A stretch of DNA of 64,000 nt from the NCBI RefSeq assembly GCF_020906515.1, contig NC_085855.1:2372262-2436261 (forward strand). Direction: 5' to 3'. The notes under the pieces are model-generated. The model searched no databases. It was not told where the DNA came from and saw only the letters and a program-made list of their open reading frames with translations. The translations under genes were made by a program, and so were the position numbers. Of this stretch, positions 10,031 through 21,279 are shown one piece after another (the stretch's first letter is position 1; each line of letters opens with the position of its first letter). Source of the stretch: Vanrija pseudolonga. Its lineage: Eukaryota; Basidiomycota; Tremellomycetes; Trichosporonales; Trichosporonaceae.

Positions 10031-12782
10031 TAGTGTTGTTGTTGCTGCTCGTTGTGCAGCGCTGCGCTGCCAAGACATGGAAACTTGCGCTAGCGCTATT
10101 TATGTGCCGACCTCCTCGCTGCTATCGTGACTGACTGACCGTTGCTGTTGCAGACATTTGCAGCCGCAGCCGATGGCGTGCTGGGTGCACAAAGCCCGAT
10201 AGGGTATCCGGCGTCAGCAGCGTCGTACTGGTGCGGGCGTACATAGCAACAACAGTGTCCGTCTCCACGGCGAACGGCAGGTCCAAGGCCCGACTCGGCT
10301 CAGCTGACGCAGGCAACAGGAATAGAAGCCACCGAGGGAGGGACGTTTGCCAAGCAGCTTCCATGGTGTTCAGAACACCAATCGCCCCGAGTCAGACGAG
10401 CTCGAGTCAGAGTCAAGCCAGCTCCAGTCCGAGTCCGAGTCAGGGGGCCAGCCGCTCTCGTCGACGAGAATACACGCGGGGTGGCACAAGTCGGCCCGAC
10501 GATGAGCAACAGTGGTGCGAGTGGCGCCGGGGTCTGCTGCGCCCTCGGGTCGGCAAGCCGCGACCATCGCGTATCGTTTGCTAAAGGACAACCTGCCTGA
10601 ACAGTGTGAGTCGCACTGCGGCCGGCGGGTGGCCTTGTACATGCATACATATCCTTGCAGTCGACACAGGCTGGGCAAATCGCTGGAGGGCTTTCGAGCC
10701 ATGTAAATTTATTCTTCACCCCATTTTGCCATGTGACATCCGCGTGTCATCCCTCTCGCCACGTGATCTTTTGTCTATTCATCCCACCCATATACTCGCG
10801 TGACTGCCGCGTGTATTTACTCCCGCTATTCGGCCCATTGTTGACCCTAGTTTCGCCTTTGTGGCCAGGCCGCAGTGTTGTGTTTATTTTTTTCTGTTTG
10901 CCGACTTTCCTAAAGGAAACAAGTCGAACAAGGCGGCAAGGCAAAAGGGGGTAACCTCGACGCCACTGGTGCTGTTCGCCTGCCAGCCACTCGACAGAGA
11001 CGACAACCTCCTCGCCGCCATTTGATCTGCAGGGTCTCGATCAAGGGGAAGGACCGAGGGACCTCCCGTCGTCGCCAATGTCCAACTCCATGTATCATGT
11101 AGTGAAGGCAACAGAACATGCATGGTCATGTGGTGTGGTAATGGGTGGCTGTTCTTTGGGCGCGTTGTTTACGCCCAAACATGCGCAGCAGTGGTGTGCT
11201 GGAAAAGATGAAACAGTGCCCACGGCAGACCCGTCCGTACCCGCGCTCTCATTGCCGGCAGCGCCGTGTTTAAACTCGGCAGGGCATCGACGACGCTAGC
11301 ACACGACCCGTGGCGTGGCCCCTCTTTTGTTCGTCGGAGCGGACATGAACTGGCCAGGCTTTGTGCAGGTCTCCCGCATTGCGTCACTAGGGCCAGTCAT
11401 ATGGCCGCTGTGGTGCTTGTCGAGAGGAACAGTTGTGCTGTTAATTGGTTGGCCGTGGCTGGCTCTTACTGCGACCCCCTTGTCGCCCATCTGATGGGCC
11501 ATGTTTGGTGCTTGCGTGGGTCTCAACAAGTTGTATTGACGTCAGGTTGAATCGTCTTTATTGGTTTAGAGGCACCGCCCAAAATCTATTATTGAGGGGA
11601 TTAGGCTAGGCAGGCGGTGCGGGCAACGACGACCGCCATGGCTGGCGGCGGGTGTTAGGGTGTGGTGGTTGTAAAAAGCGGTAGTGCGGTGCTGGTGCGG
11701 CGCGCGGCGCGGCGTCGCCCGTGGTCCTAGTCGCGCCGTTACGCGTCGTACCGTGTGGGCCACGCGCGCATGCCGCGAGAGGGTTCAAACCGGCCCGTAG
11801 TGTTTGTTATGCTTTGAGTTGTCGTGTGGACACCATGCTGCTGCTGCTGCATGCTGCATGTTATTGTCCATTCATGAGCAACCACCCCGTTCTTGTCTCT
11901 GCCAAGTCCCCCCGTTTATTCTCTGCTGCACCCAAGACCTGTTCGAGGGTTGTTGTTGTGACCTTGTCCTGCCGAGTAAACCAGCGAGGCGAAAAAAAGA
12001 AATGCCCAGTTTGCCCAAACAAGCAAACCGCGGAGACGAGCCACGACGAGGGGGTCTCAACAAGTGGTAACTCCCCTGAATGCCTCCAGGGGACAGCTCA
12101 GGGACAACAACCAAGGACGCGCTCGCTCGGGGACAGTGGCCTCGCGCTCTGCCGCGGCGGCGCGTCAACAAAGGCTGCCCCCGGCTGCACTGGCTGCACC
12201 ACGCCGCCCGCACACACCCCTCACCGAGTCCCAGTTGGGTTTGACCTGACTGCCCCCGATCCCTCTGGTAACCCTGGTGCCCGCGCGCTGCCCGTCCTGG
12301 GTGGCACCACACACCACACGACTCCTGCCCACGGCACCACCACCCACACCCCCCCAGCACCCTCATTCTTACTCCTTCTGCATCGACCCCCAATCAACAC
12401 CGTCTTGTCCTCTTTCTCTTGTTCAGTTCTCGTCTCCTCGACCCTCCTTGACGCTCAGACACTCGTTGGCTCGCTGGCCCCAGCTCGATCCCCCGACACC
12501 CCGACGCTCGACTCTCCCCCGACACTCGCTAGGTCTCCATCAAAACACCTGCAGCCCCGGCACCGTCGACCACCCACACCACCACCTCCTCCCACCACCG
12601 ACACCAACACCTATCACTCGCACTCACCCACACCCTCGTTTTCTCTGTGTCTCTCCCCTCCCCCAACCTCCTCCCCTCCTCCGTCCCTTCGACACACATC
12701 GACTTGACGTTGACTCTCCCGACTGGACACTCCTACCACACCTAAACCCAACAAACACCCACGTCTAGGCAACACACCCACA
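10031..12782. other. long intergenic region and pyrimidine-rich leader
   Basis: About 2.75 kb between divergent genes. The right part, roughly 12,290-12,780, is strongly C/T-rich with little G and probably forms the promoter and long 5' leader of the secreted-protein gene. A 328-codon frame at 11,721-12,707 lies over it but is compositionally driven (Pro, Ser, Thr, His) and domain-free, so it is not called. Elsewhere I see nothing specific. Confidence 0.5.
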
Positions 12783-13762
12783 ATGCTCATCGCACCCATC
12801 CTCTCGGCCGCTACTCTGGCCTCTGTTGTGGCCGCTGGCAGCCACCTTGGCTCGCGCGGCAAGCACATTCGCCGCAGTGAAGTCGCTTTCCCCGGCCAGA
12901 AGCGTGGCTCGGGTCTCCCAGCCTCGGTCTCCAACTCCAAGGCCACTTGGTACTCGCTCACCCCCGAGGAGGGAGGTACCATTGTCGCATGCGGCGGTGG
13001 TTCTCCGTGAGTACAACTAGACTTTGCTGATGCCGCGCGCGACGCTCACGCCTTTCCTACAGTGACATGAACTCGTACTATGTCGCCATGAACACGCAAA
13101 TGTTCAACATGGACCAGTGCTACCAGTGGATCACCATCACTGCCAACGGCAAGACTACCTCGGCCCAGATTCTCGACTCGTGCCCCACCTGCCCCACCTA
13201 CGGCCAGGTCGACATGTCGCCCGGCCTCATGGAGTTCTTTGACCCCGGAAAGAAGGCTGGCGTTATTACCATTTCTTGGACTTCGGGTGGCGGCGGCGGT
13301 GGCGGCGACAGCGGCGGCAACCAGGACCCCACCACGACGACTACCAAGAACAAGCCCACGCCCACCCCCGAGCCCGAGAGCACCTGGTCGCCCCCTCCTC
13401 CTCCTCCTCCTACCACCACCACGACGCCTCCTCCTACCACCACCACCGAGTCGTCGACCACGACTACCGAGTCGAGCACGACCACCACGTCGACCACCAC
13501 GTCGTTTTCGTCGAGCGCGAGCGCCAACTCGACGACCATTTCGTCGACTACCTCGCTCAACGCGACCACCTCGCTCCTCAACGCCACGTCCATTGCCAAC
13601 GTGACTGGCACGACCTTCTCGCTTGCCAACGCTACTGCCACCCTCGGCCACGACGCAGTGGTTACCGACATTCCCTCTGCTCCTGCTGGCGGCAACCTGG
13701 CCCAGGTCGGCAACCTTGTCGCCAACATTGGCCGCATCATTGTCCTCGGCGCTTCGATCTAA
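12783..13762 (+). CDS. secreted double-psi beta-barrel (RlpA/barwin-like) protein with mucin-like tail
   Basis: Exons 12783-13006 and 13063-13762, intron 56 nt, 307 residues. A signal peptide (MLIAPILSAATLASVVAAGS) is followed by a basic, possibly Kex2-type region (RGKHIRR). The RlpA-like DPBB domain runs from about residue 48 to 150 with KATWYSL, VACGGGSPDMNS, and the hallmark DSCPTCPTYGQVDMSPGLM followed by GVITISW. A Gly/Asp linker leads into a Pro-Thr-Ser rich stretch dense in potential O-glycosylation sites with several N-glycosylation sequons, and a mildly hydrophobic C-terminus (IGRIIVLGASI). Fungal relatives are expansin/loosenin/cerato-platanin-like wall or plant-surface proteins. 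The barrel probably binds polysaccharide; enzymatic activity is not evident. The C-terminus is weak for a GPI signal, so secretion or wall attachment by other means is equally likely. Confidence 0.9.
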
Positions 13763-15569
13763 GCGTCGTCAATCATCTGACATTCACGACACCTTGACGG
13801 ACTATGATGGGCGGTGAACTTGCTTTCACCAATTCGCACGCACTTTGCCTTTTCTTCATTTCGCTCTGCACTTTTTGTGTCCCGGTTCTGCGCGAGCTCC
13901 AGGAGGGCCCGCCCGACCTGGACGTTGACGGCTTTGGCGTCAAACCCAACCACCTATTCCCCCCAAACCACAACCACCCCCGCCACCCTACAAACCAGTT
14001 CTATTGTACCTGTCAATGACACCCCCGCCCCCTACAGTACCCCCTTTGGCTCTGTCTGGACGGAGCGTGCTAGCGTGCTCTTGCCCAGGCGAGTAATGAC
14101 CATATGCTCAGGCTTCTATGCATGGGTTGATAACTGCGGCGCAGGGATGTCTGGAAGAGGCTGGGCTGGCTCGAGCGGCGCTTTGACCCAAGACATCGCA
14201 TTTAGATCCAGCCAAGGCTCGAGCGGGTCAATGAAAAAGACTAATGTATCGTGCCGTAGATGTACCCTGCAATGGTTGCAGTAGTCGTACTCGATGAAGG
14301 CACTGCACAAGGTGGCGGCAGACGTGCAGACGTGACAACGGTTTCGGACTCCGCGACGCAGCCCCTGTCCCGTGGACACGGGGCAGGAACGGGGAGGCGG
14401 GTGCAGTTGGGTGCAGAGGCACGGCAGGTAGCCTTGCACGCCACGCAGCCCGTAATGAAAGTTGTGCTGGTACATGCGTGCTGCACAGTGCAGACTACGT
14501 CGCGGTGGACAAAGCGTCAAGGGATCCAAAGGGAGTTGTCATTGTTGCTTGGGTCGAGGGCATGCCTGTGCCACTTGGTGATAAAGTTTGGGCTTCGGGA
14601 AGGGGGGACACGGAGATGGGGCAATGTCCGCGATACTGCCAGCCTGCAAACAACACTTCCACTGCTGTCGAGGCCGTTGCAACTCGATATCCACCACGTA
14701 CAATGCCCCATGGGGCTTCAATAAGAACAGTAGACAGCGTACTTATACACTTCAGACCTCCTCCAGAGTTGCTGTCAGCTGAAATCCCAGACGGCATCTG
14801 CATATCGCTTAAGAGTGCCTCGGCGTGGCAAGACCGGCAGGAAGTCGGTCCCCCCGGCGCCCGCGTCCCAGTGCCGAGCCGACCTGGGCGGCGGTTGGCA
14901 GCCATGTACATGCTTGGTGGTCTTGGAGATCTGAGCACGTCCTGAGCAACCCTCTGCCTGCGCCGAGGTCAAAGCCGCAACTCCGGGGTGTCGGACGGAG
15001 GTGGCTGGTCGGTCGGATGTCGGCCGTTGTACAGTCGGATGTCGGACCACATCCTCTTCCCTTCGACATTGTGTCTTGAATCGTCCCAGTTACTAGCCCA
15101 ACTGTTAACATGGTGCTCTGCCAACTCTCATGAAGCCCTGCTTGCCTGTACTCATAAATACTCTCCTTCCAAGACGCCTGGCTCACTACCTTCGGCACTC
15201 GAGTGGCATTGTGGCACCGGCACCAACTGTGGTCACGACGAGGCCACAAGCGATCGCCCGCTAACGGTCCCTGGCAGGGAGATAGACGGCCCACGGCGTC
15301 TCGGCATCTCCACCTACGGGCGCCGGGTGCCGCCCGCGTCGTCGCGTCGGCTGCTGCTACGACTAGCGATTCGGATGTGGGCAACCCGTGTGCAGGCGTC
15401 CCGATCTCGTCGGCTTGACAGCCGCCAGCCAGCTCCGATCTCGTCGGTGTCGGAGTCTCGGCGTGTCTGGAATTTTGAGGACCCCCCGGGGGCCATGGAG
15501 GTCCTCCAAGACGTACTTAACCAGCCGAGCGGAGCACCATGGATCTGTGACGACTTGACCTGAGACGCA
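13763..15569. other. intergenic region
   Basis: About 1.8 kb. A minus-strand frame at 14,116-14,529 is cysteine/histidine-rich (CHVC, YCNHC) but has no recognisable domain or splice context, so it is reported only as a finding. No other gene, repeat or RNA is recognised. Confidence 0.5.
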
Positions 15570-17340
15570 ATGGCCCAACGCACCAGCATCGACAAGGAGA
15601 AGGACTTTGAGACGGCCGTCTCGGCGCCTGTCGACGACATCAGCCCCGAGGACGACAAGCGTATCCGGCGCAAGATCGACGCCATCGTCCTCCCGGCCAT
15701 GTTTATCATCTTTTGTCTCCAGTTTGTAAGTGGGGCCCGAGCCGCACCCGCTGACCCCAGCTCGACAAAATCTGCATGAGCTACGCCGCGGTCATGGGCT
15801 TCATGGAGGATAACCACCTCACGACTGGGCAGTTCACCTGGCTTGGCAGCATCCTGTGTACGTCGCCGACGATGGGTGACGAGCTGAACTGCAGGGCTCG
15901 GCTTCCTGATCGGCCAGTACCCCCAGAACCTGCTCATGCAGAGGTTCCCCATCCCAAAGGTCCTCGCCGTGAACATTGTCATCTGGGGTGTGGTGCTGTG
16001 CATGATGGCCGTTGCGCACAACTTTGCTGGACTGATGGGGTGCCGATTGTAAGTGGTTGTCGGCGGCAACATGTCGCTTACCCCCCAGCTTGTTGGGCTT
16101 TTGTGAGGCTTGCGTCACTCCCGGATTCGCAGTTATGACGGGACAGTGGTACAAGGTGCGCGAGCAGGGTGCTCGCACAGGCTTTTGGCTTTCGTTCGCC
16201 GGATTGGGCTTCATCATCGGCGGCTCGATGGGGTACGGCCTCGCCCAGGCCAACGACCAAGGCAAGCTCGCCCTCGCCGGCTGGAAGGTTCTCTTCATCA
16301 TCCTCGGCGTGGTGACCGTCGCCTCTGGTGTGGCATTCGGACTCGTGGTGCCCAATTCCCCTTCCACCGCGTGGTTCTTCAACGAGGAGGACCGCAAGCT
16401 CGCCGTGCTCCGCGTGCGTGCCAACCAGCAGCCAACCAAGTCGGAATGGGACTGGAAGCAGTGTCGCGAGGCGATTCTCGACCCACTGGTGGGTGTGGTA
16501 TCCTGGTGTTTGCTCATTACCACAGACCTGGTGCTACGCCGGCGTTGCATTCTTCTGCATGATTCCTTCGGGCGGCACGGGAATGTAAGTGACACAAAGG
16601 TGCTCAGCTTACCCTCCAGCCTCTTTACCCTCCTGATCAAGTCGTTTGGCTTTACTTCTCTCCAGACGCTCCTCCTTGGCATGGTCAATGCGTGGCTCTC
16701 TTTCAACTATGCCTTCTTCCCTTGGCTCGGAGACAAGATCAAGAACCGTTGTGCCGTGGCCGCCGTGTGGCCTCTTGTTGGCATCGCCGGGCTCGCCATG
16801 GTCTGGGCTGTCCCTACCCACCTTCGCGTCGTGCGCCTTATCGGCTACTACTTGTGCGTTGTATTACCTCGACCGTCCTCTAACGCTGCCCAGGATCACG
16901 CCACAGATCGTCTCGTATGTCACCACCATCTCGCTTATTACTTCCAACGTCGCGGGCAAGACAAAGCGCACGACAGTCAACATCATCTACTTTGTGGCTG
17001 GTGAGATCGGGCCCTGTTTCAACCACTGACTCCCCAGTGTGCACTGGTAATCTCATCGGGCCGCAAATGTACCGTGCCAAAGACGCACCCAAGTTCACCT
17101 TTTTCTACACCTTCAACATTGCGTGCATCGCCATGACGGTTGTGCTGATCGTGGTTATTCTTCTCATTTATCGCCGTGAGAATGCCAGGCGCGACAAGCT
17201 CGAGGCCGCAAACGGTGTCGTGGAGTTTGATCCTGACAGCGACTTTACCGACCGGTGAGTAGGAGCGTGGCCGTGGCCAAGGGCGTATGGGCCATCGCTG
17301 ACCTGACAGCACCAACCCGCACTTCCGGTACGCTTACTAG
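15570..17340 (+). CDS. MFS anion:cation symporter, Dal5 (allantoate permease) type
   Basis: Nine exons (15570-15725, 15761-15857, 15895-16048, 16089-16488, 16526-16584, 16620-16853, 16894-17000, 17038-17254, 17310-17340) with introns of 35-55 nt; 484 residues. The hydrophilic N-terminus (DISPEDDKRIRRKIDAIVLP) leads into helix 1 with the family-typical FIIFCLQFLDKICMSYA joined across intron 1. GFCEACVTPGF with QWYKVREQ is the standard Dal5/Tna1/Vht1 helix-4 motif, SFGFTSLQTLLLG marks helix 7, and ITSNVAGKTKRTTVN plus NLIGPQMYRAKDAP mark helices 10-11. Members carry allantoate, ureidosuccinate, nicotinate, pantothenate or small peptides; the substrate here is unknown. It is convergent with a second Dal5-type gene and close to an M20 amidohydrolase and a regulator, so an amide, ureide or dipeptide is likely. 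Confidence 0.9.
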
Positions 17341-17650
17341 GGAGAGGGGGGATGCGGGGTTTGATCATGGTGATGGGTGGGGTTCGACAACATGAGAGAA
17401 TCATAGGAATACGAATGAACGATGTGACAGCAACCTGGAACTGGGTTTAGTAGCGCTGTAGTATCCTGGGCGAGCTAGGCGAGAAGTCCGCGCCACCGTG
17501 AAGGGAGTACATGGCGATTGCATCTAACACCATTTCCCTAACGAGCCACCGCAAGCCTCGAGTGTGTCTGTGCAAGTACTGTAGCACCGCCTCCTTATGA
17601 CCAGCACATCACCAACCAATTCATCCCCATACAATAATCTCTCTACAAAC
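17341..17650. other. 3'-3' intergenic spacer
   Basis: About 310 bases between convergent MFS genes. It holds both 3' ends; nothing else is seen. Confidence 0.6.
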
Positions 17651-19279
17651 CTAGTAGATGTACCTAAAGTGCTTGTTCTTCAGATCTGTCACATCGTTCT
17701 CGCCAGCAACACGGTTGAGGTGCTCGCGTTCCTCGACGGTCATTCCCGAGGCGGCAAACTCCTGGTCACGCTTCTTGTTCTGCCACCAGAGGTACCACCA
17801 CCAGTGGCCAAGGTTGACAGTGGAGAAGAGCATGAAGACGGCCGACACGGTCAGACCCTTGAAGTAACGCGGCGCGTCGGAGGCTGTGGGAGTTAGTAGA
17901 GCGGAACCGGTTTTTACTCACGACGCATCACCTGCGAGCCGATAATGTTGCCGATGCAGTAGGCGAGCAGGGAGGAGCCGCCGAAGAACGACTTCTTGGT
18001 GCGACCGGCGACGTTGAGCGAGATCATGGGCCACGCGGTGAGGAAGCAACCGATGGCAAACTGGTGGCTGAAGACAGTCCAAATAGCCCACTTGGTCCAT
18101 TTGCCCGAGTGCTTGTCCGTGCCGGCGTAGATGAGCGCGACGAACGTGAACATCTGCATAATGATCGCGAGGGGGAAGCGCGTCTTGGGCCAGTAGTGCA
18201 CCGCGAAGCCGCACGCCACAATCGAGGTACACGCCACAGCGTATCCGGGCAGGTTGTACATGATCGTCTGGAGGTTGGTGAAGCCGAATGATTGAATGAC
18301 GAGGGTGTTGAACGTCGTGATACTGCCATTGGGGATGTTGCTGGTGATGTTGTACACCACCGCGAGCCAGAACTGCTGGTCGTAGAGGCACTCTTTCACC
18401 TGCGACCAGTCCCACTTGTGCTGTCCTCCTGTTCCGGTGCCGTTGGAGATGATGCGGGCTTTGGCCATGCGCTTCTCGCGCGCAGTGAGCCACCAGACCT
18501 CATCGGGGGTGCCTCCAAAGATGAGGAAGATGATGCCGAGGCCCACGGTGACGGAACCAAGGAAGAGGTTGATAACCCGCCACGCGGCGAGCCCACCACG
18601 GTCTTGTGCGTTCTTGGCAATGTAGTAGATGCCGAGGCCGAAGACGATGGCGAAGAAGGTGTCTAGGGGGTGAGCAGGGGCCGTGCGAGTAGAACTTACT
18701 CATCGAGTAGTACAGGTTCTGACGGTGCGTCTGCTCGCGACGCAGGTACCACGATGAGGTGAAGAGGGCGAAGCCGGGGGTGACGACAGCCTCAAACCAT
18801 CCCAGGAATGTGCGCACAGCAGCGAGCTGGGCATAGTTGTTGCAGGCGGCGAGGAGCATGACCATGGCTCCCCAGATGATGATGCACACGGCAAGGCCTC
18901 GACCGAGGGGTACGCGCTGGAGGAACCACATCATGGGGTACTGTGCTAGCGCGTATGCCATGTAGAAGAAGGCGGTGAGGGTCGAGTACTGGGCGAGCGT
19001 CATGTGGGTGTCGTCGCGGAGACCGAAGATGACACCAGAAGAGAGCGACGTCTTGTCGCTGTATTGGATGCCATACAGGAGCATGAGCATGGGCATGAGG
19101 ATCCAGTCAAACTTGCGCTTGAGGCAGCTGTACTCTTCCTCACTGGGTATCTTATCAGCGTAGTCCCACCGGCCCACTCACGTGAACTCGCCCTCGGCGG
19201 CAATGAGGTCGTCGACTTGGGCGACGACTGACACGTCGCCCTCAGAGTCGGTCCTGAGTTTCTCCTTTGTGTCTGACAT
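17651..19279 (-). CDS. MFS transporter, Dal5 (anion:cation symporter) type
   Basis: Exons 19182-19279, 18700-19142, 17922-18662 and 17651-17883; introns of 39, 37 and 38 nt; 504 residues, 12 predicted helices. Landmarks are YGIQYSDKTSLSSGVIFGL after helix 1, GWFEAVVTPGFALFTSSWY with RREQ in helix 4, TPDEVWWLTAREK in the central loop, SFGFTNLQTIMYNLPGYA in helix 7, NVAGRTKKSFFGGSS in helix 10, and the cytosolic C-tail EEREHLNRVAGENDVTDL. It belongs to the same family as the gene at 15,570 but is too different in length and intron number to be a recent duplicate. It is divergent from the M20 amidohydrolase, with a 500-bp shared promoter holding GATAAG motifs. The pairing suggests import of the amidohydrolase substrate. 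Confidence 0.92.
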
Positions 19280-19780
19280 GGTGCTTGGCGTGGGGGTAGG
19301 TGGTGAGTCGCAGTCTGCATGTCCTTTTAACCTCTTGTCCCGGTCCAGGCGGGCCATTGTTCCGACTGCCGCGATAAGTGCGGTTCGGTCGGGGCACCAG
19401 GACCCCGGAGCGGAGAGGGCTCGGCGTGGGGCACGGCCCAATGGCTACGGGGCTACGAGATGCGCCGCGAGGCACAGGACCAATAGCTGCGGGTCAGGTG
19501 ATATGAGTAGAGTGGAGAGGTTGCATTGCCGCAGCTTGCAAGTGGAGAATTGCACCGAGTCGCGATGGAGCAAAGAGTTTTCCGAGGTCGAGGTCGCCGA
19601 GATGGCGGAAAAGTGACCCTTTTGCCGCGTTTTCAGTCCCTTTTTCCGTCTGTCGAACCGACTCGCGGCCGAGTGGGACGGACCAAAGCCTGATGATCTC
19701 GAGGAAGCACTCGACGCTCCACCGACTCTTATGTAGGTATCCCCAGAGCGATAAGCAATGTGACAGCTACCAACACCACC
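19280..19780. promoter_or_regulatory. divergent promoter, MFS transporter / M20 amidohydrolase
   Basis: Five hundred bases between divergent starts. GATAAG, the core of nitrogen GATA-factor sites, occurs at 19373-19378 and 19750-19755. Several CGG/CCG triplets (for example around 19,380-19,410) could serve a Zn2Cys6 factor, but none forms a convincing spaced pair. Confidence 0.45.
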
Positions 19781-21118
19781 ATGCGCATCGAGTCAGAGAG
19801 CGTTACTGGCACCGCCGGCTTCCCCGCCACCCCAGCCATTCGAGCCACTATCCGCGCGGCCATCGTCGCCGCCGCCGACAAGCTCACTGCCGTGTCAACA
19901 TGGCTGCACGACAACCCCGAGATCTCGTTCCAAGAGTTCAAGGCGCACGACAAGCTCACGACGTTCCTCGAATCCGAGGGCTTTAGCGTTGATCGCCACT
20001 ATGCGGGCCTGGAGACGGCGTGGAAGGCCACCTTTACGAGGGGCACCGGACCAACGTTCGGCCTCAACAGCGAGTACGATGCGCTTCCTGGCGTCGGACA
20101 CGCGTGCGGGCACAACCTCATCTGTGTGGCTGGCATCGCCTCGTTGATAGGATTGCGGGCTGCCATGATCGCGCACGACATCAAAGGCACTGTCGTGCTC
20201 CTCGGAACGCCGGCTGAAGAGTCGGGAGACGGCAAGGTCCGACTGCTCGAGCGGGGCGCGTACGACGGTATCGAGGCGTGCATGATGGCCCATCCTGCCG
20301 GCGAGTCGGGCAAGGGGGTTGACGGTCTCATTCGCCCCTGCCTCGCCGTGCGCAGCATTGGCGTCGAGTTCTTTGGCAAGCCCGCGCACGCGGCCAACGC
20401 GCCGTACCAGGGTGTCAACGCGCTGGACGCGGCCAATATCGCCTACATGTCCATCTCGTCCATGCGGCAGCAGCTACGACAGGGTGAAATGGTGCACGGT
20501 ATCATCACCCATGGAGGGGATGCGCCGAATGGTGAGTGAGCAGCATCGGCCCTGCTGACTTCAGTCATTCCAAAGTACACGGCCATGGAGTACTACTGTC
20601 GGTGCGGCGACGCCGACCGGCTCGACAAGCTCATCGCAAAGATCGTTCCCAGCTTCCACGCCGCGGCACTGGCAACAGGTTGCGAGGTCAAGCTCGATAT
20701 TTCTGGGCTATGTGCCGACTTGCGACACGCTGCACCGCTTGCCGAGGAGTACGCAAACGTGATGGAGTCCGAGTTTGGGCAGCACATCGACGTCGACCTG
20801 ACCGAGGCTGGCCGACGCATGGGGAGCACCGACTTCGGTAACGTGACCTACGCGATGCCGGGCTGCCATCCGCACTTTGTGATTACCGAGCTGCCACCCA
20901 AGGTGCACACGGCCGAGTTTGCAGCCATTGCGGCCACAGCTCCAGCCCACGAGCAGACGTACCGTGTCGCGAGCGGCATGGCGACCGTCGGAGTGCGATT
21001 CCTGACGGACAAGGCGTTTGCCGAGCGCACCAAGAAGGCGTGGAGGGAGAGCATGGACGAAGTCGGCGGTCTTGTTGACGTCGCCAAATGGGGTGCCAAC
21101 CCCGCGCATCTACAGTAG
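19781..21118 (+). CDS. M20-family amidohydrolase / dipeptidase (ACY1L2/PM20D2-like)
   Basis: Exons 19781-20531 and 20565-21118, intron 33 nt, 434 residues. A metallo-hydrolase that cleaves N-acyl amino acids, aminobenzoyl-glutamate-type amides or beta-alanyl/gamma-aminobutyryl dipeptides. Metal ligands are visible: GHACGHN near residue 110, TPAEESGDGK with the catalytic Glu pair, and the MMAHP histidine. The dimerisation-domain motif GKPAHAANAPYQGVNALDA is intact. There is no signal peptide, so it is cytosolic. The ATG at 19781 (context CACCACCATGC) gives MRIESESVTG. The gene sits between a divergent Dal5-type transporter and a Zn2Cys6 factor 161 bp downstream on the same strand, which fits uptake followed by intracellular hydrolysis. 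The exact substrate is not predictable. Confidence 0.93.
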
Positions 21119-21203
21119 ACGATGAGCTTGCATGCATGAGTGATAGGGCTGTAAAGGTGAAGACAATGGGCAGGGTACATACAGTATGGGGAGCAGGGCG
21201 GGT

Positions 21204-21209
21204 CTTATC
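21204..21209 (-). promoter_or_regulatory. GATAAG motif upstream of the Zn2Cys6 gene
   Basis: CTTATC on the plus strand, 71 bases before the ATG at 21280. A candidate nitrogen GATA-factor site; the match is only six bases. Confidence 0.3.
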
Positions 21210-21279
21210 TCCGCGCCAAGAGTCGAGTTTTCCGCGATCCGATTCACCGGCCCCACATCTTGCAACAACTCTGTCACCC

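Noticed and set aside
11721-12707. 328-codon plus-strand frame with Pro/His/Thr content
   Set aside because: Lies on the pyrimidine-rich leader, has no domain, and ends 76 bases before a clear signal-peptide ATG.
13046-13740. Arg/Gly- and Val-rich minus-strand frames
   Set aside because: Shadows of the Ser/Thr-repeat tail of the secreted DPBB protein.
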